This document shows, one piece after another, positions 17,564-26,537 of a stretch of 64,000 nt of DNA (its first letter is position 1; each line of letters begins with the position of its first letter). The position numbers and the translations under genes were made by a program. This stretch comes from Caloramator sp. E03 (lineage in GTDB: Bacteria; Bacillota; Clostridia; Clostridiales; Caloramatoraceae): assembly GCF_006016075.1 (NCBI RefSeq), contig NZ_CP040093.1:496001-560000 (forward strand). Direction: 5' to 3'. Under the pieces are notes generated by a model that was not told where the DNA came from, searched no databases, and worked only from the letters and a program-made list of their open reading frames with translations.

Positions 17564-18481
17564 TCAAATACCTCCCTGATTCATATATCCAATATAGGCA
17601 ATCCCTACTGCGTTATCCGAAGCATATTTAGGATCGCCAAAAAAAACAAGATTATAAAATCTTTTTGAAATATAGTTTCTTAAAAATTCACTTGATGCAA
17701 CCCCTCCCATTATTAAAACAGGAAGGTTATATGTCTTTAAAATATTGTTTATAGTTTTTTCTATTGTTTTAGAGATGCAAAGCATTGCTGCATAGCATAT
17801 CTCATAAGGATTATAGCCCATATTTATATATTTTAGTCCTAACGTTTCCTGTCCTGAAAGATTAAATTCTAATCCATCAACCCTTGATGGTATTCTAAGG
17901 CCAGCATCATCTTTAGACATGGCAAGTGAGTCTACATATTTACCTGCAGGAAATTCAAACCCTAAAGCTACGCCAATTCTATCAATAAACTGACCAAGGC
18001 TTATATCCTTAGTCCCTCCAATTTTCTTAATAAAATAACCTTTGTCCCTTTTTATGTGTAAAACTTCTGAAGTCCCTCCAGATAGATGTAATGCAACAAA
18101 TTCTTTATATTCAAAATCTATAGAACGGCAAGCCGCTTCAATATGCCCCTCCTGGTGTGTTGTATAATAAATATTTATATTATTTGTATATGCAATAGCC
18201 TCTGCTATACTTTGTCCTGCTTTAAATACTGGCATATATGATTCTTCAATAGGTCTTGGCTTTATACTAACACATACGGCATCAAGATTGCTAACAGATT
18301 TATCATTTAAAATAAGAGGCAAATTATTCACATGCTGAAAAAGGGCTTCAGATTGCCTCAAGCCCTTTTCTCCAGTCTTTATTTTAAGAAGTTTTCTGGT
18401 ATCATAAACTATTTTACCATTATCAACAACTGCAACAGAAGTCGTATAATTGCTTGTATCAATCCCTAAAACCCTACACAT
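17564..18481 (-). CDS. TsaD/Kae1-like ASKHA protein (glycoprotease-like paralogue)
   Basis: A 305-residue ASKHA ATPase-fold protein. N-terminal GIDTSNYTTSVAVVD and the metal-site-like motif THQEGHIEAAC resemble the HxExH region of TsaD, and LSGGTSEVL and IMGGVASSEFLR match its nucleotide-binding loops. It is shorter than true TsaD (about 340) and has HQEGH where TsaD has HMEGH, so I treat it as the clostridial paralogue found next to nusB rather than the t6A synthase itself. ATG overlaps the nusB stop (TAATG). Confidence 0.8.
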   Translation of the reverse strand: MCRVLGIDTSNYTTSVAVVDNGKIVYDTRKLLKIKTGEKGLRQSEALFQHVNNLPLILNDKSVSNLDAVCVSIKPRPIEESYMPVFKAGQSIAEAIAYTNNINIYYTTHQEGHIEAACRSIDFEYKEFVALHLSGGTSEVLHIKRDKGYFIKKIGGTKDISLGQFIDRIGVALGFEFPAGKYVDSLAMSKDDAGLRIPSRVDGLEFNLSGQETLGLKYINMGYNPYEICYAAMLCISKTIEKTINNILKTYNLPVLIMGGVASSEFLRNYISKRFYNLVFFGDPKYASDNAVGIAYIGYMNQGGI

Positions 18482-18891
18482 TATTTTATCTCCCTTAGTA
18501 TATTGCCAAGTACTCCATTAATAAATACCCTTGATTCATCCGTGCTGTATTTTTTTGCAAGCTCAATAGCTTCATTTACTGCAACAACATTTGGAACATC
18601 TTCCCTATAAAGCATTTCATAAACTCCTAGCCTTAAAATTGCAAGATCAACCTTTGCAATTCTTCCCATCTTCCACCCAGGTTTTAAATATCTTTCTATA
18701 TAACCGTCAATTTCTTTTTTGCGATTTTCGACTCCTTCTAAACAGTTTTTTAAATATTCAACATCATCCTTTGAAAGCTCTAATTCGCTATTTTCAATGA
18801 AACTTTCAAGTACCTCTGATGCATTTGAATTATTAACATTCATCTGGTATATCAATGTCATCGCTGTTTCCCTTGCAAGTTTTCTACTCAT
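18481..18891 (-). CDS. nusB: Transcription antitermination factor NusB
   Basis: Binds boxA RNA with S10 during rRNA antitermination. The all-helical family features are clear: MSRKLARETAMTLIYQM at the N-terminus and DLAILRLGVYEMLYREDVPNVVAVNEAIELAKKYSTDESRVFINGVLGNI at the C-terminus (quoted in part from two adjoining helices). ATG at 18891 follows GGAGG by seven bases; 136 residues is normal. Follows the asp23-amaP-DUF2273 genes, as in most Firmicutes. Confidence 0.95.
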   Translation of the reverse strand: MSRKLARETAMTLIYQMNVNNSNASEVLESFIENSELELSKDDVEYLKNCLEGVENRKKEIDGYIERYLKPGWKMGRIAKVDLAILRLGVYEMLYREDVPNVVAVNEAIELAKKYSTDESRVFINGVLGNILREIK

Positions 18892-18905
18892 TAGTATTCC
18901 TCCAA

Positions 18906-19130
18906 TTATTTCCATTCATCAGGTAGTATTTTTTGAATTGTTTCTACTATACTCTCTTTATTATCTATCTTTTTTCCAATATAATACCCTATAAATACAC
19001 ATATTGCAATAAATAATGCTTTTAAAAATCCAATAGTTAATATGAATATTGCAAGGATAAATCCTACAATTGCTCCAATAAACTTTCCCCGGTTATTGTG
19101 GAAGATATTTAACAACACTTCTTTCCACAT
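18906..19130 (-). CDS. DUF2273 small membrane protein
   Basis: A 74-residue protein with two adjacent hydrophobic helices, including the family-typical GAIVGFILAIFILTIGFLKA and the basic turn GYYIGKKID. DUF2273 proteins accompany Asp23 and AmaP and are thought to help anchor Asp23 at the membrane. ATG at 19130 follows AGGTG. It is 12 bases after amaP. Confidence 0.87.
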   Translation of the reverse strand: MWKEVLLNIFHNNRGKFIGAIVGFILAIFILTIGFLKALFIAICVFIGYYIGKKIDNKESIVETIQKILPDEWK

Positions 19131-19142
19131 TTTAACACCTCA

Positions 19143-19685
19143 CTATTCAAAACGAAGCTTTGTATTTTGAGCTATATCCTCTATAACAACTTTTATCTCT
19201 CCTACCGGGATTTCTGCTATATTTTCTATATAGTTTTTAACATTTTCTTGTACATTTTTAATGGTACTTGGTATATTAATATCAGGAACTACCAAAGCCT
19301 TTATTAATATGTTCATATTATCCTTACCCGGTTTTACAAAAACTTTAGCATCCTTTATTCCTTTTGTCTGTTCTATAGTTTTAAGCACAAGAGATTTAAT
19401 TGTTTCATTAGATATGTACATATCCCCTTCGGGCATACTTTTTAATACTCCTATTTTAGGGCTTCTTGAACCAATAAAAATTGAAATTATGAAATACATG
19501 TTTATTATTATTAATAGTAAAAGAATTATAAAATAGTACCACTTATAAACTCCATAGAGGTTATTTAAAAATTGTAATGCCCTATTATAATTAACATAAT
19601 TTAAAGGCATAAGCATAAGCAGACCATAAAAGCATGTAAGGGCAATAATATATAGAATAAGCAAAAACTTATTCAAACTATTCAT
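19143..19685 (-). CDS. amaP: Alkaline-shock membrane anchor protein AmaP
   Basis: A 180-residue protein with two N-terminal transmembrane helices (about residues 7-30 and 53-75) and a C-terminal Asp23-like alpha/beta domain (SNETIKSLVLKTIEQTKGIKDAKVFVKPG). AmaP anchors Asp23 to the membrane in Staphylococcus. ATG at 19685 follows AAAGGAG. A strong hairpin separates it from asp23. Confidence 0.87.
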   Translation of the reverse strand: MNSLNKFLLILYIIALTCFYGLLMLMPLNYVNYNRALQFLNNLYGVYKWYYFIILLLLIIINMYFIISIFIGSRSPKIGVLKSMPEGDMYISNETIKSLVLKTIEQTKGIKDAKVFVKPGKDNMNILIKALVVPDINIPSTIKNVQENVKNYIENIAEIPVGEIKVVIEDIAQNTKLRFE

Positions 19686-19711
19686 AAATTCATCTCCTTT
19701 GTAATTTAAAA

Positions 19712-19737
19712 TTAACCCTCCAAAAATAGAGGGTTAA
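19712..19737 (-). terminator. Intercistronic hairpin between asp23 and amaP
   Basis: TTAACCCTC (19729-19737, minus strand) pairs with GAGGGTTAA (19712-19720), followed by TTTTAAATTAC. The U run is broken, so it is probably a partial terminator or a stabiliser of the asp23 mRNA. Confidence 0.55.
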
Positions 19738-19742
19738 AAATA

Positions 19743-20138
19743 CTACTTTGTTTTTTTAGGGATTTCTTCTTCCTTAGATTCTCTTTGTATGTTTATTCCC
19801 TGTACATGTATATTTACTTCAACAACTTTAAGGCCTGTCATTGTCTCAACAGCTTTTTTAACATTTTGCTGTACTTCCCAAGCAACTTCAGGAATTCTAA
19901 ATCCATATTCGATTATAAGAAAAAGGTCTATAGTAACTTGTTCTTCACCAAGCTGCACCTTTATTCCTTTATTTGAAGATTTCATCCCAAACTTTTCTGC
20001 GATATCATCTGTAAATCCTCCACTCATTCCTGCAACTCCCTTAACTTCAGTTGCAGCAAGAGATGCTATAACATTTACAACCTCTGGTGCTATCTTCACT
20101 TCTCCTACTTCACTTATAATAGTTGTATTTTCATCCAC
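19743..20138 (-). CDS. Asp23/Gls24 family envelope stress protein (YqhY-like)
   Basis: Alkaline-shock-type protein, orthologue of B. subtilis YqhY by position before nusB. The family core is visible in ISEVGEVKIAPEVVNVIASLAA, GVAGMSGGFTDDIAEKFG and INIHVQGINI-like ending VNIHVQGINIQ. GTG at 20138 is preferred because AGGAGG lies eight bases upstream; a TTG at 20156 would overlap it. 131 residues. YqhY influences acetyl-CoA carboxylase in B. subtilis, but accBC is not at this locus here. Confidence 0.88.
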   Translation of the reverse strand: MDENTTIISEVGEVKIAPEVVNVIASLAATEVKGVAGMSGGFTDDIAEKFGMKSSNKGIKVQLGEEQVTIDLFLIIEYGFRIPEVAWEVQQNVKKAVETMTGLKVVEVNIHVQGINIQRESKEEEIPKKTK

Positions 20139-20221
20139 CTTTACCACCTCCTGCAAAGAAAACTATAACTTAAGTCTACATCTATTATAGCAAAAAATCA
20201 ATAATTTTACAAAACTATATA

Positions 20222-20257
20222 ATGCGGCGAAAAGCTTACTTTTGTTTTTCGCCGCAT
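20222..20257 (-). terminator. Intrinsic terminator of the spoIIIA operon
   Basis: ATGCGGCGAAAA (minus strand, 20246-20257) pairs perfectly over 12 bases with TTTTCGCCGCAT (20222-20233), followed by TATATAGTTTTG. It lies just after spoIIIAH. Confidence 0.85.
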
Positions 20258-20268
20258 TACATAAAGCA

Positions 20269-20763
20269 TTATTGTTTTGCTTTTATGGTTATATTAGATG
20301 GGGAAATATGAGTTGTTCTTACAATTATATCCTTTAGCTGATTAGCCTGTTCATCTGTTAATTGTTCATTTGTTTTTACACAGAGCTCAACCCCATTATC
20401 ATCAATAAAGCATATTGCATCCTCAAATCCTCTTTCTTTAACAAGAGTTTCAACCGTATTTTCTTTATTACCCCAGTCTAAAAGTTGCATAAGCTTTGTA
20501 GAAGCAACTGCTTTTGCTTCTTTATTTGCCTGATTGTCACTGATTATCTTTTCATATTCCTCCTTCATAGCACTTCTTTGATTATCTCTTCCCATTCTTG
20601 ATTCAGCAAAGAAGTTTGTTGTCTGACTTTTAGAAACTGACTTTGAACTTACAGCATTTGTATCTTGAACAGTATCGTTAAATCTCTTTGCAAACCATCC
20701 TGCACATCCAATAAGTACTATTAAAACAGCAATTATAATTGTTTGACGTCTTAAGTTTGACAT
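20269..20763 (-). CDS. spoIIIAH: Stage III sporulation protein AH
   Basis: Mother-cell half of the SpoIIQ-SpoIIIAH channel that links mother cell and forespore. One N-terminal transmembrane helix (IIIAVLIVLIGCAGWFA) is followed by a long helix and a C-terminal YscJ/FliF-like ring-building domain (LVKERGFEDAICFIDDNGVELCVKT). 164 residues, shorter than the 218 of B. subtilis but usual for clostridia. ATG at 20763 follows GGGGGG. Last gene of the operon. Confidence 0.93.
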   Translation of the reverse strand: MSNLRRQTIIIAVLIVLIGCAGWFAKRFNDTVQDTNAVSSKSVSKSQTTNFFAESRMGRDNQRSAMKEEYEKIISDNQANKEAKAVASTKLMQLLDWGNKENTVETLVKERGFEDAICFIDDNGVELCVKTNEQLTDEQANQLKDIIVRTTHISPSNITIKAKQ

Positions 20764-20819
20764 AATATCCCCCCATTATTTATTCTAAATAATTATATGA
20801 AAAAGCCTTTGACATTATA

Positions 20820-21413
20820 CTACTTTTTCATAGGCATAACAGATACTTTACTTGCAGGTATATTAAGTACTGTTTTAACAGAATTTAGAATCCTTTCTTT
20901 TACTTCAGAATTACCTGCTCCTTCTGCAACAACTATTACTCCTCCTATGGAAGGATTAACCTGCTTTATAATATATGGCTTGCTAGTTCCTCCTTCATTA
21001 ATCAAAACAACATTTTCATTTTTACTAATTTCAGTAGTTGTTCTAACTCCTCCTTGACTATCCTTCTCCTCCACTTTTCTATTTGTATCGTTTATATTTA
21101 AAGCTGGTACTGATTCACTTCCTCCTTCGAAGTATATCATAACCGATACCTTACCGACACCTTGTATTTGAGATAATGTATCTATAAGATCCTTTTTTAC
21201 TTTATCTTCAAAACTTGCTGAAGTTGCAATAATGTTTGAATTAGTATTAACTTCAACAGAATTTTTTATATTATTAACTTTTTTTGTATTAAGCTTAACT
21301 ATAATATCACCTATTAATATCAATAATACTCCACATAAGAATAAAATTAATAAATAATATATGGCTTTTTTCCTATCCTCATTTAATTTTTGTAAAATCC
21401 TTTTAAAATTCAT
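20820..21413 (-). CDS. spoIIIAG: Stage III sporulation protein AG
   Basis: Ring-forming channel component in the mother-cell membrane. One transmembrane helix near residues 18-36 (YYLLILFLCGVLLILIGD), a variable low-complexity linker, and a C-terminal ring-building motif domain with family-typical NPSIGGVIVVAEGAGNSEVKERI. ATG at 21413 follows GAGGGG by five bases. 197 residues. Ends about 57 bases before spoIIIAH. Confidence 0.93.
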   Translation of the reverse strand: MNFKRILQKLNEDRKKAIYYLLILFLCGVLLILIGDIIVKLNTKKVNNIKNSVEVNTNSNIIATSASFEDKVKKDLIDTLSQIQGVGKVSVMIYFEGGSESVPALNINDTNRKVEEKDSQGGVRTTTEISKNENVVLINEGGTSKPYIIKQVNPSIGGVIVVAEGAGNSEVKERILNSVKTVLNIPASKVSVMPMKK

Positions 21414-21422
21414 CTCCACCCC

Positions 21423-22004
21423 TCACTTTACAAATTTAATAGAAGAAGAATTTATATTATATTTTTTTTCAAGCAATATGATAACTTCCTCATCCTTAAA
21501 CTTATATTCATTTCTACTATTTTGTCCTATTACAACTTTATCTACGGATTTTATAGTTGAATTATCTTCTTCTAATTGAAGCTCTATGTATTTTATATTC
21601 ACAAATCCATATATATCTTTATTATTACTCTCGTCAATAACAATATTTGTTACATTATATCTTTTTTTAGTAGCATCATATATATCCTTCTCGATACTCT
21701 CTTTTAGTTTCTCTTTAAAAACCTGTTCTGTTTGCATCCTAACTTTTTTTTGTATATCACCTTTATTTGAAATCAAAGCATCCGTATCCATTTCATTTTG
21801 ATAATTCAATATATATGTTTCTATATCGCTTCTTCTATCAAAAATTTTAAATATTGGTGTTAATATTGTTATTATTACTATTAGCCCTGTTATGAACTTA
21901 GCATATTTTTTAAAACTGTTTTCAGGCATAATAAGATCAATAAACGCTAAAAACAACACCATAACCGTAATCGACAAAATATATTTTTTTAAAATCTCCA
22001 ACAT
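21423..22004 (-). CDS. spoIIIAF: Stage III sporulation protein AF
   Basis: Membrane component of the SpoIIIA complex, 193 residues. Two N-terminal hydrophobic helices contain the family motif MPENSFKKYAKFITGLIVIITILTP (in part), and the rest is a soluble ring-building-like domain ending LEKKYNINSSSIKFVK. ATG at 22004 follows AGGGTGAT. It starts four bases after spoIIIAE ends. Confidence 0.92.
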   Translation of the reverse strand: MLEILKKYILSITVMVLFLAFIDLIMPENSFKKYAKFITGLIVIITILTPIFKIFDRRSDIETYILNYQNEMDTDALISNKGDIQKKVRMQTEQVFKEKLKESIEKDIYDATKKRYNVTNIVIDESNNKDIYGFVNIKYIELQLEEDNSTIKSVDKVVIGQNSRNEYKFKDEEVIILLEKKYNINSSSIKFVK

Positions 22005-22008
22005 AACA

Positions 22009-23154
22009 TCACCCTGCAAATACAATTAACCTTCCTGTCTGAGCTATTATTGTTATCATAATAAAAAACATAACCGCTACAGAAAGAACACATACAAATA
22101 TCATAGTGATAGAACTCCCGACAGCACTAAGACAGTTTATAACTTTACGATCTACAATTGGCTCCATAACAGCACTTACAAATTTATATATAAGGGCTAT
22201 TAATATAATTTTGATTAAAGGAAAAATACAAATAAGAAAAAGTATAATAAGCCCTGCTACGCTTACTGCATCCTTTAATATAAGGGAATATCCTGCAACT
22301 GTTGTAACCGCATCAGACAAGCATTTTCCAACAACGGGAATAAAATTATCAACAGCAAATTTAGCTGACTTTACTGCAACTTCATCAAAGGTTGCTGATG
22401 TATTTGATCTTATAGTTACTACGGCAGTAAAAATAGTCATTATAAAGCCCAATATCCAAAGGTTTATCTGCCTTACAAGGTCAGCAAGTTTAGATATCTT
22501 TAGTTCATCGCTAAGATTATTAACTATATTAAGCATTACAATTACCATAGTAATTGGAATTATTAAATCTCTTATTATATCACTTGTTATCTTTATTACA
22601 AACATTAAAATAGGATCAAGGGTTGCTGCTGATACAAATCCTCCAACTGCCGCTAAAAGAACAATTAATGCAGGCATTAGAGCATTCGTAAATTCTATCA
22701 TATCATCGATTGCTTTTTTTCCAATATTCATTGATAGCATAAGGCTTTTAATTATTATTATTACCATTATAAGGTAACACACGTAATAAGCAATTTTTGA
22801 TATTCCTTGGCTATCAAAAGCATTTTGTATATTTTGAAGTACTGCACACAATATACCTATAAATAGAAGTTCTACAAAAAGCCTTGAATTTGCAATTATT
22901 TCTTTAAATAATGCTTTTAATAAGCCTTGTGAAATAGTCTTTAGTGATAAACCTGTTGAACCTGTTGCTTTATATGTATCTATCATTTTAGAAAAGCTTA
23001 TATCCGGCAAATAATTTTCTTCCTGTTGCAATCTTTGAGAATAGACCTCAAGTTTTGAAATATCAAAAAGAGTATTTTCATCTACTTGAGCATAAACTTT
23101 ATAATTTAAAAAAAATAAAAGGGTTAAAAATATAAATAAAAATCTTCTCATCAT
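22009..23154 (-). CDS. spoIIIAE: Stage III sporulation protein AE
   Basis: Polytopic membrane protein of the SpoIIIA channel, with a signal-peptide-like N-terminus (RRFLFIFLTLLFFLNYKVYA) and about seven further membrane helices. Conserved stretches include TNALMPALIVLLAAVGG and VDNFIPVVGKCLSDAVTTV. ATG at 23154 is used because AGGTGA lies five bases upstream; a GTG directly after the spoIIIAD stop (23163) is an alternative. 381 residues, normal. Confidence 0.93.
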   Translation of the reverse strand: MMRRFLFIFLTLLFFLNYKVYAQVDENTLFDISKLEVYSQRLQQEENYLPDISFSKMIDTYKATGSTGLSLKTISQGLLKALFKEIIANSRLFVELLFIGILCAVLQNIQNAFDSQGISKIAYYVCYLIMVIIIIKSLMLSMNIGKKAIDDMIEFTNALMPALIVLLAAVGGFVSAATLDPILMFVIKITSDIIRDLIIPITMVIVMLNIVNNLSDELKISKLADLVRQINLWILGFIMTIFTAVVTIRSNTSATFDEVAVKSAKFAVDNFIPVVGKCLSDAVTTVAGYSLILKDAVSVAGLIILFLICIFPLIKIILIALIYKFVSAVMEPIVDRKVINCLSAVGSSITMIFVCVLSVAVMFFIMITIIAQTGRLIVFAG

Positions 23155-23163
23155 AATTTTCAC

Positions 23164-23550
23164 CTATGGCATTATTTTCAAAACCATGTCCATTACAGCC
23201 ATCAGTATAGGAATGGCAAGGGCAATGATCAATATTTTACCTGCCATTTCTATTTTTCCAGCAATTGAAGTCTGGCCTGCATCCTTGCATATCTCAATAC
23301 CAAAGGATGCTATATATGCAATTGCAATTATTTTAAGTACTATATTAATATAAGTAAATTCAATGTTAACTTTCGCTGCTATTTGCTGAAGAGCTTGTAT
23401 TACAACAGTAATTCTGCTAATCATCATAAGGAATATTATAATACCTGCAATAAGGCTAAGCTCCATTGCAATTTCAGGCCTTTCATCCTTTAGCAATACT
23501 ACAATTATTGTTGAGATTATGCCAATAATAACAATTTGTATTATCTCCAT
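23164..23550 (-). CDS. spoIIIAD: Stage III sporulation protein AD
   Basis: A 128-residue integral membrane protein of the SpoIIIA complex. Four hydrophobic helices are visible, with the family's FGIEICKDAGQTSIAGKIEMAGK loop near residues 85-105. ATG at 23550 follows AAGGTGA. Tightly packed between AC and AE. Confidence 0.93.
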   Translation of the reverse strand: MEIIQIVIIGIISTIIVVLLKDERPEIAMELSLIAGIIIFLMMISRITVVIQALQQIAAKVNIEFTYINIVLKIIAIAYIASFGIEICKDAGQTSIAGKIEMAGKILIIALAIPILMAVMDMVLKIMP

Positions 23551-23561
23551 TAAATCACCTT

Positions 23562-23756
23562 CTACAATTGGAAAAGAGTTTTTATACTATCAAAAAGCTT
23601 GCTTATAAGTCCTATTACCATCATAAGAACAACAACAAGGCCTGTCAGTGTAACAATGGTTGCTTGTTCATCTTTCCCCAAATTTTTCAATATCTTATCA
23701 AGTATAGCTATCAAAATACCAACGGCTGCTATTTTGAAAATAAGCTCAACATCCAT
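23562..23756 (-). CDS. spoIIIAC: Stage III sporulation protein AC
   Basis: A 64-residue two-helix membrane protein of the SpoIIIA complex. The conserved loop LDKILKNLGKDEQATIV lies between the helices. ATG at 23756 follows AGAGGTGA. Confidence 0.93.
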   Translation of the reverse strand: MDVELIFKIAAVGILIAILDKILKNLGKDEQATIVTLTGLVVVLMMVIGLISKLFDSIKTLFQL

Positions 23757-23771
23757 AGATATTCACCTCTT

Positions 23772-24290
23772 TTAAATTAAAATTATGACTATTAATATAC
23801 CAAAGGAAACTCCAAGATATTGATAAAGCCTTTCTTTTTTCTTTTTAGCTTCTTCAGCATTTTTTTCAAAGGTTTTAAGTTTCTCAAGGGTTATATTAAA
23901 ATTCTTTTTTTGAGCTTCCAAATCTCCAATTCCAAGAGTTTGCATAAAAGTTCTAATTACCTCAATCTCTTCATCTTCTAAATAAAGCTCTGACTTTACT
24001 AATTCTAAAGATTTATCAAAGGCTTGTATAATACCTTCAACTTGTTTTTCTTTCAAAAGATTACTAATAGTAATAAGCAACTTCTTAACAGCCTCACTAC
24101 AGCCTAAGGAAACATTATAGAATGCTTCAGTTACAGGTGTTGATTTAAATACAACTTCAGATTCGAGCATATTTAGTATATACTGTATGTCTCTAATCTG
24201 GCTTATCCTTTCAGAAAATACCATTGAATATAAAAAGCCAATAGTAGATGTTGATGCAATTATAATTATGCTTCCCAAAACTTTTAACAT
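23772..24290 (-). CDS. spoIIIAB: Stage III sporulation protein AB
   Basis: A 172-residue protein with terminal membrane helices at residues 1-20 and about 153-171 and a helical cytoplasmic body resembling GspF-type proteins (family knowledge). Family stretches include SERISQIRDIQYILNMLESE and LGIGDLEAQKKNFN. ATG at 24290 follows AAGGAGGGG. It probably works with the SpoIIIAA ATPase. Confidence 0.93.
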   Translation of the reverse strand: MLKVLGSIIIIASTSTIGFLYSMVFSERISQIRDIQYILNMLESEVVFKSTPVTEAFYNVSLGCSEAVKKLLITISNLLKEKQVEGIIQAFDKSLELVKSELYLEDEEIEVIRTFMQTLGIGDLEAQKKNFNITLEKLKTFEKNAEEAKKKKERLYQYLGVSFGILIVIILI

Positions 24291-24315
24291 AGAACCCCTC
24301 CTTTTTCTTTAGCTA

Positions 24316-25275
24316 TTAAAAACTCAAAATGTTTTCAATAGTTCCTGGTCCATTTTTTCTGCTAAGTATTACAATCCTTTCAAATGCTCTATTTTCCATA
24401 AGCCTTTTAATACCAGGCTTATTTAAAACTTCATCAATGTCCTTTCCATGTACTGTTGCTATTACTTTTACTCCTGAATTTATTGCTTCTTCAATAGCTT
24501 CAGCATCCTTTAAACTCCCTATCTCATCAACTGCTATTATCTCTGGAGACATAGATCTTAGCAACATAATCATTCCTTGCACCTTTGGGCACGCATCTAT
24601 TACATCTGTTCTAATTCCGACATCCTTCTGAGGTATTCCAAGATAACATGCTGCTATTTCAGATCTTTCATCAACAACTCCTACTTTATATCCTCTTAAA
24701 TCTATATTTTCACATCCATAACTTAAAATCCTTATTACATCTCTTAAAAGAGTAGTTTTCCCACATCCTGGAGGAGAAGCAATCAAGGTATGCTTTATAC
24801 CATCTGAATATATTTTTTTAACTAAACTCATTCCGCAACCTTTGACTTCTCTTGCAATCCTTATATTTAAACTTGAAACATTCCTTACCGTTTTTATTCT
24901 ATTTTCTTCAAGTATTGTTCTGCCAACAATTCCAACTCTATGTCCTCCTTTTAAGGTTAAAAATCCTTGTTTTATTTCTTCCTCAACAGCATATATGGAA
25001 AAATCGCTCATAAGTTGAAGCGTTCTATCTATATCATCCTTTTCAACAATATAAGCCTTTGAATAATTCTTATTTAATCCATTTTCACAAATAAAATAAT
25101 CTGTTCCATTTTTAAATACCATAAGTGGCTTCTGTACCCTCATCCTTATTTCTTCAATTCCACATATTTCATTAAAATTAAGCTTACCTAATTCTCTTAC
25201 TATTTTTTGTGGAAGAAGCGGTAATACTTCTCTTTGAAGTATCTCTGAAATAGACTTATCATCCGTTTCATTCAT
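24316..25275 (-). CDS. spoIIIAA: Stage III sporulation protein AA, ATPase
   Basis: Secretion-type ATPase that drives the SpoIIIA channel. Walker A is ASPPGCGKTTLLRDV, Walker B is PEIIAVDEIGS, and GGHRVGIVGR and TVHGKD are also conserved. The frame is open for 87 codons upstream, but ATG at 25275 has AAAGGGGG eight bases before it and gives 319 residues, the family size. First gene of spoIIIAA-AH. A convincing sigma-E promoter was not found by eye. Confidence 0.95.
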   Translation of the reverse strand: MNETDDKSISEILQREVLPLLPQKIVRELGKLNFNEICGIEEIRMRVQKPLMVFKNGTDYFICENGLNKNYSKAYIVEKDDIDRTLQLMSDFSIYAVEEEIKQGFLTLKGGHRVGIVGRTILEENRIKTVRNVSSLNIRIAREVKGCGMSLVKKIYSDGIKHTLIASPPGCGKTTLLRDVIRILSYGCENIDLRGYKVGVVDERSEIAACYLGIPQKDVGIRTDVIDACPKVQGMIMLLRSMSPEIIAVDEIGSLKDAEAIEEAINSGVKVIATVHGKDIDEVLNKPGIKRLMENRAFERIVILSRKNGPGTIENILSF

Positions 25276-25350
25276 GGACATGTCCCCCTTTCTTAATATA
25301 ATGTTTATTATCATCCCTAAAAATTTATAACAAAATATTATATTAAAAAA

Positions 25351-25379
25351 TAAAAAAACTTCCCGATAAAGCGGGAAGT
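25351..25379 (-). terminator. Intrinsic terminator upstream of spoIIIAA
   Basis: ACTTCCCG (25372-25379, minus strand) pairs with CGGGAAGT (25358-25365), followed by TTTTTTTATTTTTT. It closes the zinc-ribbon gene and isolates the spoIIIA operon. Confidence 0.88.
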
Positions 25380-25387
25380 CAAAATTT

Positions 25388-25807
25388 TTATTTATCTTTG
25401 CACTTGCAGTTATCATCATCACAATTGCATCCAAAATAAATTGGCTTATCACAGTTTGGGCATATAATTTCTTCTTCATCGTCATTAAACATTTCTTCAT
25501 CAAGATAAACTGTTTCATGACAATTAGGACATTCAACTTCTACATAGCCCTCATCTTCATCTTCAAAATCGTAGTCATCATCCTCTTCATATACGTCATC
25601 CTCAAGCCTTGCAAGATCTTGATCCATTGTATCAATATATTCATCAAGTTCATTTTGATTTTCTTCAAGTATTTCTATAGCTTCTGCCATCTCATCCATT
25701 GTTTCTATTATAGCCTTAAATAGCTTACCTTCCTTACTACTGCAATCAAGATCTAGACCTTCCATTAGGCCTTTTAAATATGCTACTTTTTCTTTAACAC
25801 TTTCCAT
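25388..25807 (-). CDS. CD1247-type acidic zinc-ribbon protein
   Basis: A 139-residue clostridial protein of unknown function. The N-terminal helical part (VAYLKGLMEGLDLD, LEENQNELDEYIDTMDQDLARLEDDVYEE) resembles the CD1247 N-terminal domain family. A very acidic linker leads to a zinc ribbon with CPNCHETVYLDEEMF and CPNCDKPIYFGCNCD, and a Cys-rich tail. ATG at 25807 follows AAGGAGG. Conserved between efp and spoIIIAA in clostridia as far as I recall. Confidence 0.75.
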   Translation of the reverse strand: MESVKEKVAYLKGLMEGLDLDCSSKEGKLFKAIIETMDEMAEAIEILEENQNELDEYIDTMDQDLARLEDDVYEEDDDYDFEDEDEGYVEVECPNCHETVYLDEEMFNDDEEEIICPNCDKPIYFGCNCDDDNCKCKDK

Positions 25808-25832
25808 TGTATTTCCTCCTTATGAATAAAAT

Positions 25833-25885
25833 AATATTGATTAATAATAGCTAATTTATACAAAAAGCTACTACTAATCAATATT
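25833..25885 (-). terminator. Long hairpin terminator after efp
   Basis: On the minus strand AATATTGATTAGTAGTAGCT (25866-25885) pairs with AGCTATTATTAATCAATATT (25833-25852) over 20 positions with two G-U pairs, then ATTTTATTC. It lies nine bases after the efp stop. Confidence 0.7.
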
Positions 25886-25893
25886 AGTATGCA

Positions 25894-26451
25894 TTATACA
25901 CGGGACATATATTCTCCTGTTCTTGTGTCTATCCTGATAACATCACCAGTATTTACAAATAAAGGCACCATGAATGTAGCTCCTGTTTCAACTGTTGCTG
26001 GCTTCATAGCGTTTGTTGCAGTATCACCTTTAAATCCTGGCTCTGTCTCTGTAACTGTAAGTTCAACAAAGTTTGGTGGTTCTACTGAGAATGCCTCTCC
26101 TTTGTAGAACTTAATAATTGCAAACATATTTTCCTTAAGATATTTAATTGCTTCTTCAACTTTTTCATAGTTTAATGGAACCTGGTCATAAGTATCCATA
26201 TCCATGAAATAGTAAAGAGTTCCATCATTATAAAGATACTGCATTTCCTTTCTTTCAATTATTGCTTCTGGGAATTTTTCTGTAGGGCTGAAAGTCTTTT
26301 CTACAACTGCACCTGTAACAACATTTTTAAGTTTAGTTCTTACAAAAGCAGCTCCTTTTCCAGGTTTTACATGCATAAAATCAACTATTGTGTAAACTTG
26401 TCCATCCAATTCAAAAGTTACACCTTTTCTAAAATCTCCAGCTGAAATCAT
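25894..26451 (-). CDS. efp: Translation elongation factor P
   Basis: Relieves ribosome stalling at polyproline. The three OB domains of EF-P are complete in 185 residues. The tip loop is [12 protein letters not shown], with the conserved Lys at about residue 32, and the C-terminal signature [22 protein letters not shown] is exact in pattern. ATG at 26451 follows GGAGGG. Downstream of the Xaa-Pro peptidase, as yqhT-efp in B. subtilis. Confidence 0.97.
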   Translation of the reverse strand: MISAGDFRKGVTFELDGQVYTIVDFMHVKPGKGAAFVRTKLKNVVTGAVVEKTFSPTEKFPEAIIERKEMQYLYNDGTLYYFMDMDTYDQVPLNYEKVEEAIKYLKENMFAIIKFYKGEAFSVEPPNFVELTVTETEPGFKGDTATNAMKPATVETGATFMVPLFVNTGDVIRIDTRTGEYMSRV

Positions 26452-26537
26452 TAATATTATCCCTCCATTAGATATTATTTACTATATAAATTATTTTAAA
26501 CTTAATTATTATAAATTATTAAATTTTTATATTGATT

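Noticed and set aside
22106-22777. Plus-strand open frame of 223 codons opposite spoIIIAE
   Set aside because: It is an antisense shadow of a hydrophobic membrane gene; no ribosome-binding site, and the minus-strand product is clearly SpoIIIAE.
25276-25536. Extended N-terminus for SpoIIIAA
   Set aside because: It crosses a terminator and the antisense-like end of the zinc-ribbon gene in another frame; ATG at 25275 with AAAGGGGG gives the normal length.
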